64,000 nt of DNA from Polytrichum commune (Eukaryota; Streptophyta; Polytrichopsida; Polytrichales; Polytrichaceae): contig OX485803.1 of NCBI GenBank assembly GCA_950295325.1, forward strand, positions 40,687,554-40,751,553. Direction: 5' to 3'. This document shows positions 47,201 to 58,490 of the stretch, piece by piece; position 1 is the first letter of the stretch, and each line of letters begins with the position of its first letter. The notes beneath the pieces were generated by a model. That model worked only from the letters and a program-made list of their open reading frames with translations, was not told the DNA's origin and did no database searches. A program made the translations under genes and the position numbers.

Positions 47201-50200
47201 TACTTGTCACATAGCCTTGATGCCACCACTGCCCAACATGAACATCTCTTAGTTTTGGATTAACTTTTGTACAGTAAGTTTAAAACCCACGTAAAAGTCA
47301 TGCAACCCATGTAAATAGTGTCTTGCATACTACACATGTTGATTCCTTTATTTTTGTCAAAATAACACGGTGGTCTACAATACCACATTAAATATCAAGC
47401 TAAATAAATTAGTGATTGAAATTTGAAATAATGATTCCCTGTTTACCATGCTATTTGAGACCGAAAATTGAAACAAACAGTGTATGTACTTACTGAAGCG
47501 GATGACGACGCTGGAGTTGGAGGTTCTTTGATAGGGATTGCCTAATGCGTCCGAGCAGAAATCTCTGGCTGTGGTGATGGTCACTTTGCCAGTCGGAGAC
47601 TGTGTCGATAGAACAACTTGTATCGAATATTCGAGTCCAGGCGTGAGAATTTTCAACGTAGATGGCACCACAGTTCCAGGACCATAGACTAACAGCTGCA
47701 GGTTTCATCATGGTGAGAAGATTCAGAGTCGGAGGGAAATCACGATTCCATCACAAACTTAGCACTTCTTCCTAGACGATATTAAAATAAATACGTGATT
47801 AATACTACGAGATGATGAGCAAAGCCAAAAATCAAGGTTGTACCCATTCTCCACATAATTCCTGGAGATTTGTGTGTGTGTATATATATATATATATAAT
47901 ATTCATTGTCTAAGTGAAGCCTTTGTCTTCTTATATGATATGTACAGCCACCCTGCATTTATGTTGATTGTTGAACTTAGAATAGTTAACAAATTTTGAA
48001 CACGTAGTGATCCAGTGAATCTCTTTCAACACATGATGATGCCTTGTGGTCGAAGTAAGGAGCGAATCATGGGTTCCATCACCAACCCATTTGAGGAAAG
48101 TGAACCTAAAACAAACATTTTTAGCTTTTGCACCCACTTCTTAAGGATATTAAGCGTGTGACTCGTATGAAGTGATTGTTTCGCGAATACGAACCGAGGT
48201 TGTATCCATTTTACCTTATTGTAATTTTCCAGAGCTTGTATTAAATATCTCATTCACTTTCAAAATGAATATTCACTAAGTATTTGCTCCTAAAATGATC
48301 ATAGAGATCGGTCCCTCACGATTATGGTGGGTGACTATTTTAGTTGGAATAGTTAACGAGTTTGAGCACGTAGTCTATTTGATATCTTTTAAACACATGA
48401 TGCTCCTTTGGTGTTTGTTCTTAGATCCACATCTTCTGAATGCCCACCATTTCAATATAAGGTGTCCATTTATAATAAGTAACCAAATCAGGTCTGCTAA
48501 CTTTACACAATGAGGGTAAATTTATGGGCACAGACAACTTACATCACATGAACTCGCGGATGAACATTGAAATGCTCCACCTGTGCTACAATTTTTGGAA
48601 AATCTCACAAAAACAGTGAGATTGAAGGCGTTTGTGTACAAGGGTCCAGCATCGATGGCTGCTGTTGGGGGTGTATTATCTGTAGCCGCACATAAAACAT
48701 TTAGTGTCATGATGCATTGGTATATAGCATTCAAGTCACACAGAAGGTAAGGGACCCTAAATTGGACACTTTAATCTCGTCTTCTGCTTCTCCTAGGACA
48801 CCAAACACGCAATTAGTACGAGATCAGTGGCAAATCCAAATTGAGGAATTTCTCCTGATGAACAGATGCATCAACAAGCCATAATTAGAACTCGGAACAG
48901 TAGCGAGTGAGTGCTGATTTAGCTGCTGTAAGTTAAATAATATTAGGTGCATAATTATGCTTCATCATCCTTTGCCGCTAATCATGTTGTAGAGAGAGAG
49001 TCATATAGTAATAGTCATACCTACTGTCCAACTGTACACAGTTGATAGGTAGGATCCACTGGACATGTTGGCCCAAACATTGAAATTGTGGGAGCCTGTT
49101 GAGAGATTTGCATAAGAGTCTCTACCCCCCACACAATCCTGGTAGCTTCCGACATCCAGCTGCAACAAAATCGTCAAAGGGTAAGGTAGAGCACATTGCA
49201 AAAACCAACACCTCAAATCTCGCTTGAATTTGAGAATGTCCACCACCTTAAAATCAAAGTTTCCGTGTTGGTTGTGAGTCTGAATCTAGAAATGGAAATT
49301 TGAACCCTTTATACCCTAATTATGATTAGTGGCATATTTTGATGTGTTGAGAATTGGACCCTTTTAATTGCTGAAGAGAACCATCACCAAATTCTAAGGT
49401 AGAATATGTTAAAACCAACACCTAAAATCTTGTTCTACATGTACATGTGGAGTTTAAGAATGTCCACCACCTTGACATCATGTTTATGTGTTGGTTATGG
49501 GTCACCTATCAATGAAACTTTGACCTCTTACACCTTTTGCATGTGGAATCCCATACAACTGCTAATGAGAAACATCTATGAATTTATCAATATAATAAAT
49601 AGTAGATGTAGTCATCGCTCATAATGGTTCTCTTAGTACCATCTACCATAAGTAATGCTACTCTTCTACTGCCTGTTAATGTCACAAGCAACTCTACAAC
49701 TAAATGCAATAAATCTTGAGATTTGAGAAAAGCACTGGTTACTTGACACAAAGTGTGTTGAAGAAATCTAAAATTCTCAAAACCCAAAGTAGCCTGACGT
49801 CCTTTAACTCTGAGGTACTTAAGAATTGCAGCAAATCTGGGATTGTGGATCACTTCCTCTGGTCATATATCTAAGGTACGTATGCCCAAAACCAGCATAA
49901 TGTACTATAATCAAAGATTCAGGACTTCAAATATATGAAGGTGGTACATAGTGTTGGTTTTAGGTTATGTGTCAGTTTTGAGTATATCTACCTTAGGCTT
50001 TTGAAGTAATGATGGCCATATTTCACAAACTTAGAAATTGGTGTGGGAAGGAAGAGAAGTTATCAGAATTCATCATTAGTTTAAACACGGAAAATTCTAC
50101 CATGGAATAATCCATGGCCTTTTGACTTGAATCAGAGCCCATTCTTGCAGGTTGCAACTGCAAATCTAAGAATTTGATTTCTGATGCTCACATGGTTGCT

Positions 50201-51442
50201 ACATACAACTTGAACTTAACCTTGAGCTCAAACTTGTTGCAAGTAAGTTTAGTGGGCTATGGTTTAACAAGTTGCGCCTGCCCTTATATGTATCTATTAA
50301 GATGGTGGAGCTTTGTCTCAAATGTTGGTCCCTGTTTTTTTCTTTTTTTCTTCATGTTGCTTTTCAAGTTCAAGCCCAAACTTGAACTTGTAGAATAAGA
50401 CTGCACATTCCAGCCCAAATTAATCCAGGAAAATGGAAAATCAAAGCTCCACCACTTTAGGGACATGTAAGGAAAGGGTTCCAAATTCTTTCACTTGGCC
50501 CACCAAACTTGCCACCTTGAGCTTGAGCTCAACTTTAATGTGTACCTGGCCCTTAGACAAAGTTACACTTATCTTCCCTTGCACTCTCTTGAATATTGAT
50601 GATTCAATGCGAAGAGAAAAATGAGCGCTTTTTCCACAGTGATGATAATAGATTAATTAGTTAACCCTGACTGTATTTCAACTGCCTTAAAAATGCTTCC
50701 ACTGACCCTCCATTCCACATTTAGTTTTGTGCATGTGACATCGTTAAGCAAAATGCCATTTAGGTGAGACTCTGGGAGGCTGCCATCAAGATGGGTCTTA
50801 AATGGTTACTTTTTCCCAACTAGCCCACTTCTCCTAGGATATGAAACACAAGATTAGCACACGACAAATATCTCACTCATTACCAAAGTGAAGATTCTCG
50901 TGCTCATTGAATGGTCATTCATATTAGGTTCCCCCAATTATGTCAACTATTGGATTCAGAATGGTCATCGTATTTTGAGTCCAATCTCTCTTGAACACAA
51001 GATGCCTATTTGGGTATCCATTCTTGGAGGCACACCAAACCACATACCACTCAAAATGCAAGTGTTGTTTGGTTACTTTTCTTCATCAGACACCTATATT
51101 AGATCACTGTGTGGTTCGGTGAGGATCAAAAAACAAATACAAATCAAGACATATGATGTATAAAGAAAACAGATTGGACAACACCTTCAAATTTGATTGA
51201 CTGCTCTGGACACACTCGATAGTGGACACAATTGGGAGGACCTGTGTAGTATTCAAACTCAGGATTCATCAAACATGCACTTCCAATGACCATAACTTAA
51301 TCAGGGCTGGCTCGATTTCCAATCGGATTTTTGCTAATGCATTATCATAGATTAATGCAACACAAGTTTGGTTGTGATGATGCAAATCTAATTGGCAGGA
51401 GTTGGAGAACATGAGAAACTAACCAAATAAAACCCACATAGA

Positions 51443-51482
<40 letters not shown>

Positions 51483-51746
51483 CTGGCATTGAATGGCGCA
51501 GTGATCCACACAGGGGTTGCTGCCATCAGAGGCGACGACGCTGAACCAAAAGGCGGCACTTGTGTTGGCGGTGACCTGCTCCGGAGCTTCCTTGAACACA
51601 ATGCTCTGAGCCATGGTGGCTTGCAAATCTATCTCGGAGGAAACTACAATCAATACCCATATCCATATTAACCTCACTAATTTAGTTGACGACGACCTCC
51701 TCCTCCTCCTCGTCATCGTCATCGCGCTCCGGCCAATATCCATCAT
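38450..51746 (-). CDS. Large multi-pass membrane protein with four Ig-like modules, 14 exons
   Basis: Minus-strand exons: 51483-51746, 49021-49159, 48543-48679, 47494-47695, 46260-46498, 45216-45339, 44702-44850, 44071-44245, 43581-43750, 42771-43091, 41422-41631, 41141-41193, 40615-40817 and 38450-39987. They join in phase to 1307 residues. A signal peptide lies at ~22-46 (LVRLIWIWVLIVV). Four Ig-like modules cover ~50-476, with DNTPPTAAI and DNKRPQVQL type starts, WTV ends and many N-glycosylation sites. Membrane helices follow: one in exon 9, two in exon 13, one across exons 13/14 and four in exon 14 (including YILMDLGRRIALGVIFGAY and WSQVVLVFALTVFQFLYLVI). The tail (~975-1307) is Ser/Pro-rich and probably cytoplasmic. 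The architecture recalls TRP/Pkd2-type channel-like or receptor proteins, but no family is certain. A stop lies in frame upstream of the chosen Met. Donors of exons 1 and 10 are unusual (GTCTCT). Confidence 0.82.
41224..41280. repeat. (CT)n microsatellite with C-run, in intron 11
   Basis: About 24 CT dinucleotides followed by eight C. On the transcribed strand it is G8(GA)n, about 30 bases upstream of exon 12. This is an unusual place for a purine tract so close to an acceptor. Confidence 0.95.
42154..42625. mobile_element. Second MITE-like element with CTACACTAAA-type ends, in intron 10
   Basis: The left end is CTACACTAAATAGTCTCAAG. The right end, inverted, reads CTGCACTAAATAATCTTATT. The interior carries several AATTAACGTGGG and CCCACGTTAATT words in both orientations and could fold on itself. 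The ends match those of the element at 18268-18610 for about ten bases, so the two may share a transposase source. Confidence 0.45.
42769..42770 (-). other. Splice donor of exon 10 inside a (CT)n tract
   Basis: Exon 10 ends ...CAGCAG and the intron opens directly with GTCTCTCTCTCTCTCTC on the minus strand. The preceding CAG helps U1 pairing, but positions +3 to +6 (CTCT) depart from the usual AAGT. Confidence 0.6.
43216..43363. repeat. 74-bp tandem duplication in intron 9
   Basis: Two adjacent units begin TGACACACAAAAATGCCATT and TGACACACAAAAATACCATT and share GGTGAACCTTGGATTGAGCC. They are nearly identical, so the duplication is recent. They lie ~125 bp upstream of exon 10's acceptor. Confidence 0.9.
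51481..51482 (-). other. Splice donor of exon 1 inside a (CT)n(CA)n tract
   Basis: Exon 1 ends TGCCAG and is followed by GTCTCTCTCTCTCTC then CACACACA on the minus strand. It is the only in-phase donor that joins to the LDVGSYQDC exon, which continues the Ig-like module. Confidence 0.6.
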
Positions 51747-52059
51747 GTAGTAGTACTGCTTCGACGCAGGTCCGATTCCTGCCGACGTTGATGGGTTTCG
51801 GGGATTTACATTATTATTATTATCTTCTCAGTGTTAATAACTTTGGTTGTTGCACTTGTAAGCTCGTCAGCAGTCCTGCTACTGCCGAGGTTTTTCTCCC
51901 TCCATTTGTACAGAATGGATCTCTGCAGGCACATGAGCTGCGCCTTGGAGGTTTTGTTGGGCGTCGTTGTCTGCATCACCTCCACCTTGTTTCTAATTTA
52001 ACTACAATAGATTGATTCCCTCCTGCCAGATCTAGTTCCGCTCAGTGAGCCTTGCATCG

Positions 52060-52633
52060 AGTGCCACCCACAAGTGAGATAATCCTCCTGCAACAACATT
52101 ACAACTCTCACATTCTTCGCATAAAATAACCCCCGTTCTACACATTACTCAGGTTTTCAGCTTTGTATCCACCCCTCCACCTCCCCCCCCCTCTCTCTCT
52201 CTCTCCCTCTCTCATCCAACGCAACCGACTAGTTGACAGCCTAATCCAAAATGGAAGATCAGACCTCCCTCCCTTCCCGCTGCTTCCTTGCTACGCCAAT
52301 GGAATTGCCAAAAGGGGAAGACTAAGACTTATCGTCCAGGTTCAAACCCACAAGTGAGTTGATGCTCACTGCAACATTACAACTCTCACATTCTCCGTAT
52401 AATATAATCTGTTCGACAAATTCCTCAAATTTAAAAGCCTGATCTAAAATGGAAGATCACACTGTTTCCTCAACACGCCAATGGAATTGCCAAAAGGGGA
52501 AAGACTGAGGCTACCGCCGGCCAGATTCAAACCCAAAAGTGAGTTGATGCACTGCAACACCATTTCAACTCTCACATCCTTCGTGCACTTAAATCCATTC
52601 TACAAACTTATTCCTCAAGTTTTCAGCATAAGA

Positions 52634-52674
<41 letters not shown>

Positions 52675-52945
52675 CCCAACCGACAAGTGGCAGCCTAGCC
52701 CAAAATGGAAGCTCACACTTCTCTCCTTTCTTCCTCCCTCTGGTTGCACAGCGTGTCAATAGAATTCCCAGATTCAAGCCCACTCAAGTAACTTCTTCCT
52801 CCTGCAACATTTCATCGACCCTCCGAACAACATCCACCGTACAACTACCTCCATTCCACAAACCTCTCCACTTCCCGTCCAGCTTCAGATCAACACGCAA
52901 TGGAAGATCATTCACAAAATGGAAGATCATTCACAAAATGGAAGA

Positions 52946-52985
<40 letters not shown>

Positions 52986-53000
52986 AGGAAAAAAAGGTAA
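52060..53000. repeat. Diverged tandem units upstream of the large gene
   Basis: The words CCCACAAGTGAGTTGATG (52349, altered at 52066, 52530 and ~52778), CAATGGAATTGCCAAAAGGGG (52300 and 52480), AAAATGGAAGATCA and (CT)n recur three to four times at 180-280-bp spacing. The block is just upstream of the start of the large minus-strand gene, so it is probably in its promoter or leader. It includes (CT)n tracts at 52188-52206, 52638-52671 and 52953-52983. Confidence 0.65.
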
Positions 53001-53871
53001 AGAGATCTTCACCAGTATGAGATATACAGTGCATGAAATTCAGACCGTTGCTTTGTGCGTGTGTGTTGGTTTGTCGCGTTGCTTTCATGTGTCGGGTGAT
53101 GGTTGAGCAATGTGAATTTGGGACAGTAATAAGGTAAAACCTTTCCTGTGATCAGTAGCAGCCGCAAGTGAGGGAGATTGCAGAGGAGCCCAAAAAAAGG
53201 AAAATTGCAGGAATCATTGTCAGTGGTGGCCTGATGTCTAATTGTGGGGCTGCAGTCCGAATTTCTATATTTGTGCGGCGAGGCTCTGCAACATTATTAT
53301 TGTGCAAAATATGTCATTGGCTTGGGTATTTTTGGAAACACCAGGCTGGCGGACTGCTATTGAGACACTTGGTCAAATCTACACATGAGCCAAGTTTGGA
53401 GTGTTTTTGTTGTTGTTGCTGCTTTCTCCAAACAAAGCAAGCGGGCGTGTGGAGATGCAGAAGTAGAGTTGGAACTTGGAAGGTGAGCCCAAAAACGGCA
53501 GTGATGGAGATAGATCGCTTGCTTTCTTTCTGCAATAATTTCCCAAAAACTCTGCAATACACACACTGGTCTCCATGTAGGCTACTCGCCCACTACATTC
53601 ATGAGAATACTGTTCTCCTTCTTTAATATGACAGGTTTGGTTGCGCAAGAAAGTGTCATGTTTAGTGGTGCATTTCTTTTTAATTGATTTTGAAATACAC
53701 ATTTTAAAATTCATTTTAAAATACTCGGAAAATTTTGAGGCATTTTATAATTTATTTTTTTTTATAAATTCACGACTACCATAGTCAGTCAAGGCCAGTA
53801 GGGCAAATATGAACACGCTCAACTTCGCCATTTGTTCCATGTTACCATATAGCATTAGTACATTCAAACTC

Positions 53872-54084
53872 ATACTAGGGCCACACCAAAAAGCCCAGCC
53901 CTACGTATTCTCCGAAAATTCAGGGCTGGGATTTTAGATGGCTGGAGCTACTGGTTGCAGGCTACCCGCTTGCTTCCAGCCACTCCAGTAGCTCCAGCCA
54001 TCTGAAATCCCAGCCCTGTATTTCCGGAAGGGCTGGGTTTTTTGGTGACTGGAGCTGCAGAGTATTTCGGTGTGGCCCTGGTAT
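53872..54084. mobile_element. Fold-back element (long imperfect inverted repeat)
   Basis: Outer arms are ATACTAGGGCCACACC and GGTGTGGCCCTGGTAT (one mismatch). Inner arms, a 34-bp stretch starting CAGGGCTGGGATTTTAGATG (53922-53955) and its inverted copy (53985-54018), differ by very few bases. A ~29-bp spacer separates the inner arms. The short word AGCCCAGCCCT also recurs, inverted, as AGGGCTGGGTT. The whole ~213 bp can fold into one long hairpin. It may be a MITE or a hairpin small-RNA source. No clear target duplication is seen. Confidence 0.75.
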
Positions 54085-57000
54085 CAATGGCAGTGCCTAA
54101 GCCTTGAGTGTTGCCACACGAGCTGACAAATACTGGAATACATAACGCACCATATGGCACACTGGACAAGTTGTGAATGGTGGTTTGCATTCTCAATATC
54201 TTCATTCTTGGATCAATACTTGGGCAGAGAAGAGCTCAAAGAATTGATCTTAGAAGAGGGGAATGTTTTCAACAATGATTTGCCAAAAAGGACCTCACAG
54301 ATTTGATGTCTTCAATGACTTTCAATAATAATAAACATAAACAAATATTTTTAAATATTTTTAAAAACGTTTATGCCTCCGACCTCTAGAATTAAAAATG
54401 CAACACCAATCATGTTTTCTAGACATCGTATTCTGCATAGTATGACATTTTGGTCTTGAATGTCAATTGTTGAGGTTTCTCAAGAAAATGGATTGTTCCA
54501 ATGTAAAATGTCATTTTGTATACACAATGAAGATACTTAAGTGTGAAAGAACATTTTTAATGAAAGGAATATGGTCACAACGTCACACGATATGGAGCTT
54601 ACAAAAGAATATAGTCCCCATGATAATGTCTCCACCATGTCATACAATACGAAAGTGAGAATCTATTGTCTTCTAATCATGTTTATTGTTGTTGGAACCT
54701 GGCATCTTGTTCAATTTATCCATATAAGATTGCATGTATCATCACATCTATAACCACAATCTCCAAAGGATGTTGCCCTACAAAATTTGGTAGTAATTAA
54801 TTGGGCATACTCACGGGGCTTGAGGGAGCTTGACTATCGGTGTTGGCTGGCCATCCACATCATTCCCCTCCATTGGCTCTTCGTTCAAATCTAAACCCAA
54901 ATGGATTTATTTACCTTGTGTTAAATCCACCAACTCTGCCATGTTGGACTTTGCATCAACAATTTCCTCTCATGCTAGTTGCACATATTCTTTAATAAGC
55001 ATTTCTTCACTTCCAAGATTCAAAGAGGAAATAAAATTTGCCAATTGATTTGTTGGTTCTTTCATTCTCAACTTCTCACATTCATCGTCCATGGCAAAAT
55101 CAACACTTCAATTTGCAGGTTAAATCTTGGGCATCCTCAGCTATTTCATGCGATTTGGGGATTCATCTCTCTCCACGCTTGAGAGCACCACATAATAACA
55201 TGCCTTACATCATGCATTGTTTTCCTCATCCTAAGAAATCAAACTAAGAATTTCTCAAAGAATCAAACTAAGAAAGAACCCATTCCAAGAGCTTCTTATG
55301 ATAATGAAATGTGAATGAAGCAATTATTCCTTGATCCAAGGGTTGCATTGCACTTGTACTAAGAAAGCAATAGTAATATTACTCAATTACAAGGTTGGAA
55401 AACCAAATGAATTCTACCAACATGCTTAAGAGAGTGAGTAGCAAAATTGTATGTAATTAAAAGTACCTTCCATTGTTGAGATTTGAAATGTACATTGAGG
55501 CTCATCATCCAACTCTCAAATACATATGATGTCATCCAAGCCATTTGGTTTGCAAACGTCCACACATAACTTTTTGGCAACCACCTTCCAAAGCATCTTG
55601 GGGGTAGGGATTTGTAAATCATCACAAGTCTCAACTTGTTAGTGAATGTCTCGGAGGGTGGACTCTTCATTGGATATCTAAATGATGTGCGTGGGTCAGT
55701 ATGAAATTTATATGAGACATTTACGTAGAAAAACAAATGTATATGTTCTAACGGCATGCTAGAAAATGGATTCATAAATTTATACCAAACTTTTCAAATC
55801 AATGTGATAAATGCCTCCACTACATACACAAATTACTAAACAACAAAAAAAATGCCTTTATTACTTATACAATCCACTTTCACTTTCCAATGAGAAAGCC
55901 GTTGAAAGTTTTTTCATGCATATCATGTAACTCAAAGATTGAATAAAACAAACAAAGACAAAAGCACAATAACTTAGCCACAATCCATATGGCAAAACTC
56001 AAGGGAGTCTATGGGCGCTCCAAGTGCCTTTAGTTTGTAAAACATAGAACCCAAATGCAAAGTTCCCTTACAAGAATGGACAAGGTAGCCATTGAGGACT
56101 ATTGCCTTATGACAACAATGAATAAAAATGTGAATTTGATTAAACTAACACATCTATTGTCAAAAACAAATAAATCTCTAGACCTTAGGGTTCCTTTTGT
56201 ACATTTACATTCACTTCAAAATATGAATGGCCTTTCTACATGTACACACTAGAGAAAAAACAACGTCTTTCTCTTATTGTATGCTATGTATGCTCATGCC
56301 TCAAACAATACCCCCGAGTAGAGAGTCAAGAGACATGCACATGAAAAAGTAACAATAAACAAAGTCATATTGATCTAGAATCTAAGTAAATATGGACAAA
56401 CAATTTTTCCAAACTTAATAATGCATATGAGTTTATTTTTTTTGCATAGTTGAGACATGCACATTTGTACAACAATTTATTGAAGGAAGAATCTAAAAGA
56501 TTGTGATGAATATCCCAATTACACATACTTTGAGAAGTAATATGATCAAATATTTCCTCTAGATGTGTACATTTTCACAAATGCTACAATGAACATGCAA
56601 CTAGCATGTGCTACAACAATAGATAAAGTTTACATCTAGGAATTGTTGATGTCATATCTATGTTACATGAATGCTATATTATAGGGTCCACCAATAGAAA
56701 TGCACAAGTTAAAATATAATTTTGTCCAAAATTCATGAAGAAGTCTAGATTTAATCAAAACATAATCATTGATAATGGCCACGTGCTCCAAACAAGTCGA
56801 TTGTCTTGCTATGAAAGCATCTCTAATTCCGATGGGAAGGGGGGGGGGGGGGAGGTTTAAGGTGTCCAAATGACTTTGTCACAACTATGGGTACATGTAA
56901 TAAGAAGGGGGCCCATGCCAAGTTTTGTCAAAGGTCTTGGGATACCATCCAAAACATTGTGCGGAGAACCTTGCATTTGTGAAAGGGTTTGGTTTGAAGC

Positions 57001-58024
57001 ATTTCTCATGGACTCCTAACTCAAGGTAGACAAGCCCAATACAATTATTTCTCGGAAATTTGACCACTTCTAGTGTACAATACATTTAGGATACGAACCT
57101 AGTTGATTTACAAATCTTGTATGAATCCAGTTTTTTTCATAAGAATGAAATTAAGATGACTAAACCTCATTTTGTGACAAATTCTTCAACAACATATAAG
57201 CGGTTTTCTTAAGTGATCATATAGGTGTGCCTAACAAGGTAAGTGTTGAGTGAGTGAGTGGTGAATGTTGACCTTCTAGCTAATTCAACCAATGAATTGT
57301 TGTATTAGTGGGGGTATTATACCTTAGAATGATCAATAAGAATAGGAGAATATTGTACCACATTGCACCGACACGTTAGGTGTTTGAATGAGACATATGT
57401 ACCCCAAAGTTGTCCCAAAGCTTGCAGTTTCAGTTGGGTGTTGTGCCACCGTATGTTGGCGAACACCGTGTCATTCTCATTCTCATTTTGTATAACTTAT
57501 ACAAAACATCCAAAATATGATGTTATTGTTACAGGCAATTGTCCGAGAAGATGAGGGATATGTGGGTCCCAAGACCCATAGGAGTCCCAATTTTTCTTGT
57601 AAAGTAGACGAACCTAAATCCAACACAACTCTTAATACATATACATGAGTGGTATTTATTTAAGCATAGGCCTAAAAATGGACACCAAAAAAACAATGCT
57701 TAAAGACTTTACACATAACTCTAATGTCATGCTTAGCAATTGGAGAAACCTTAAGGTACTCCTTTGTTCATTGCCAATCAAGCTTGTTGTAGTCAACCAA
57801 ACATTCGAAACGATTTGATGGACTAGGCAATTCATCTCTTTCCAATCGATTCAAGAATACAAGATCTTTTCAATTTGTGCAAAAAGTAAATATCTATCTT
57901 TCTATATATCTATCTATCTATCTATCACACACACACACCAACAACGATAACAACAAGAGTACGAGATCTAAGATAGAGCCAAACGCGAGTGAAGCCACTC
58001 ATGTTGAGAGACACCATAAAGAGC
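54085..58024. other. AT-rich region without convincing genes
   Basis: All frames are full of stops apart from a few 60-130-codon runs lacking splice context or recognisable motifs (for example 55383-55775 on the minus strand). A G-run lies at ~56839-56852, and (TATC)n/(CA)n tracts at 57897-57938. The region is probably decayed transposon sequence. Confidence 0.4.
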
Positions 58025-58490
58025 AACAAGAAAACAGTAGAACCGTGAGGCTTTGTCCTTTACTATGAAAGACTACAATTATAGTTGTCCACTTTGCTCA
58101 TGCCAATCCATGGCTATTTACTATACCAAACCTTTCTTGAATTTTGTGCACCTTCTTCTCAAATGCAGGTCAAGGATTTTGATATCACTTGAAGTTTTTA
58201 GAATAAATAATCAAGAACTACCGAAATAACTACAGTTAACTAGATTTCTTTCAATGCATTTTAGGGAGCAATTATAATTCTATATATACATATACATATA
58301 CATATATACATACATACATATATACACACATATACGTATATAATTATAGTTAACATCCACATTAAATAAAGTGGACCAAAAATAACAAGAACAAGTAACG
58401 TTCAAGTGTGAACACAAAGTGGTTAGGAAATTTGCTCTTGAAATGGAGAAGTTGATGCAGAGCCTCCGTCCTATAGACAGAGCCAACAAA
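58025..58490 (-). repeat. Dispersed repeat, copy 2, inverted relative to 24.5-25.1 kb
   Basis: It shares with copy 1, in reverse orientation, the words around CCATGGATTGGCATGAGCAAA, CTTCTTCTCAAATGCAGG and AACTACAGTTAACTAG. At 58385-58490 it shares GTGTGAACACAAAGTGGTTA and the following ~60 bases in the same orientation as the inner part of copy 1. The two members thus differ by an inversion or carry a palindromic core. A TA/CA-rich microsatellite interrupts it at 58280-58340. Confidence 0.6.

Noticed and set aside
53168-53626. 152-codon plus-strand frame
   Set aside because: It includes a poly-Cys run from a TGT/TGC-rich stretch, has no recognisable domain and no splice partners, and overlaps other open frames on the opposite strand.
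55383-55775. 130-codon minus-strand frame
   Set aside because: Composition is that of random AT-rich DNA. There is no motif and no neighbouring exon.
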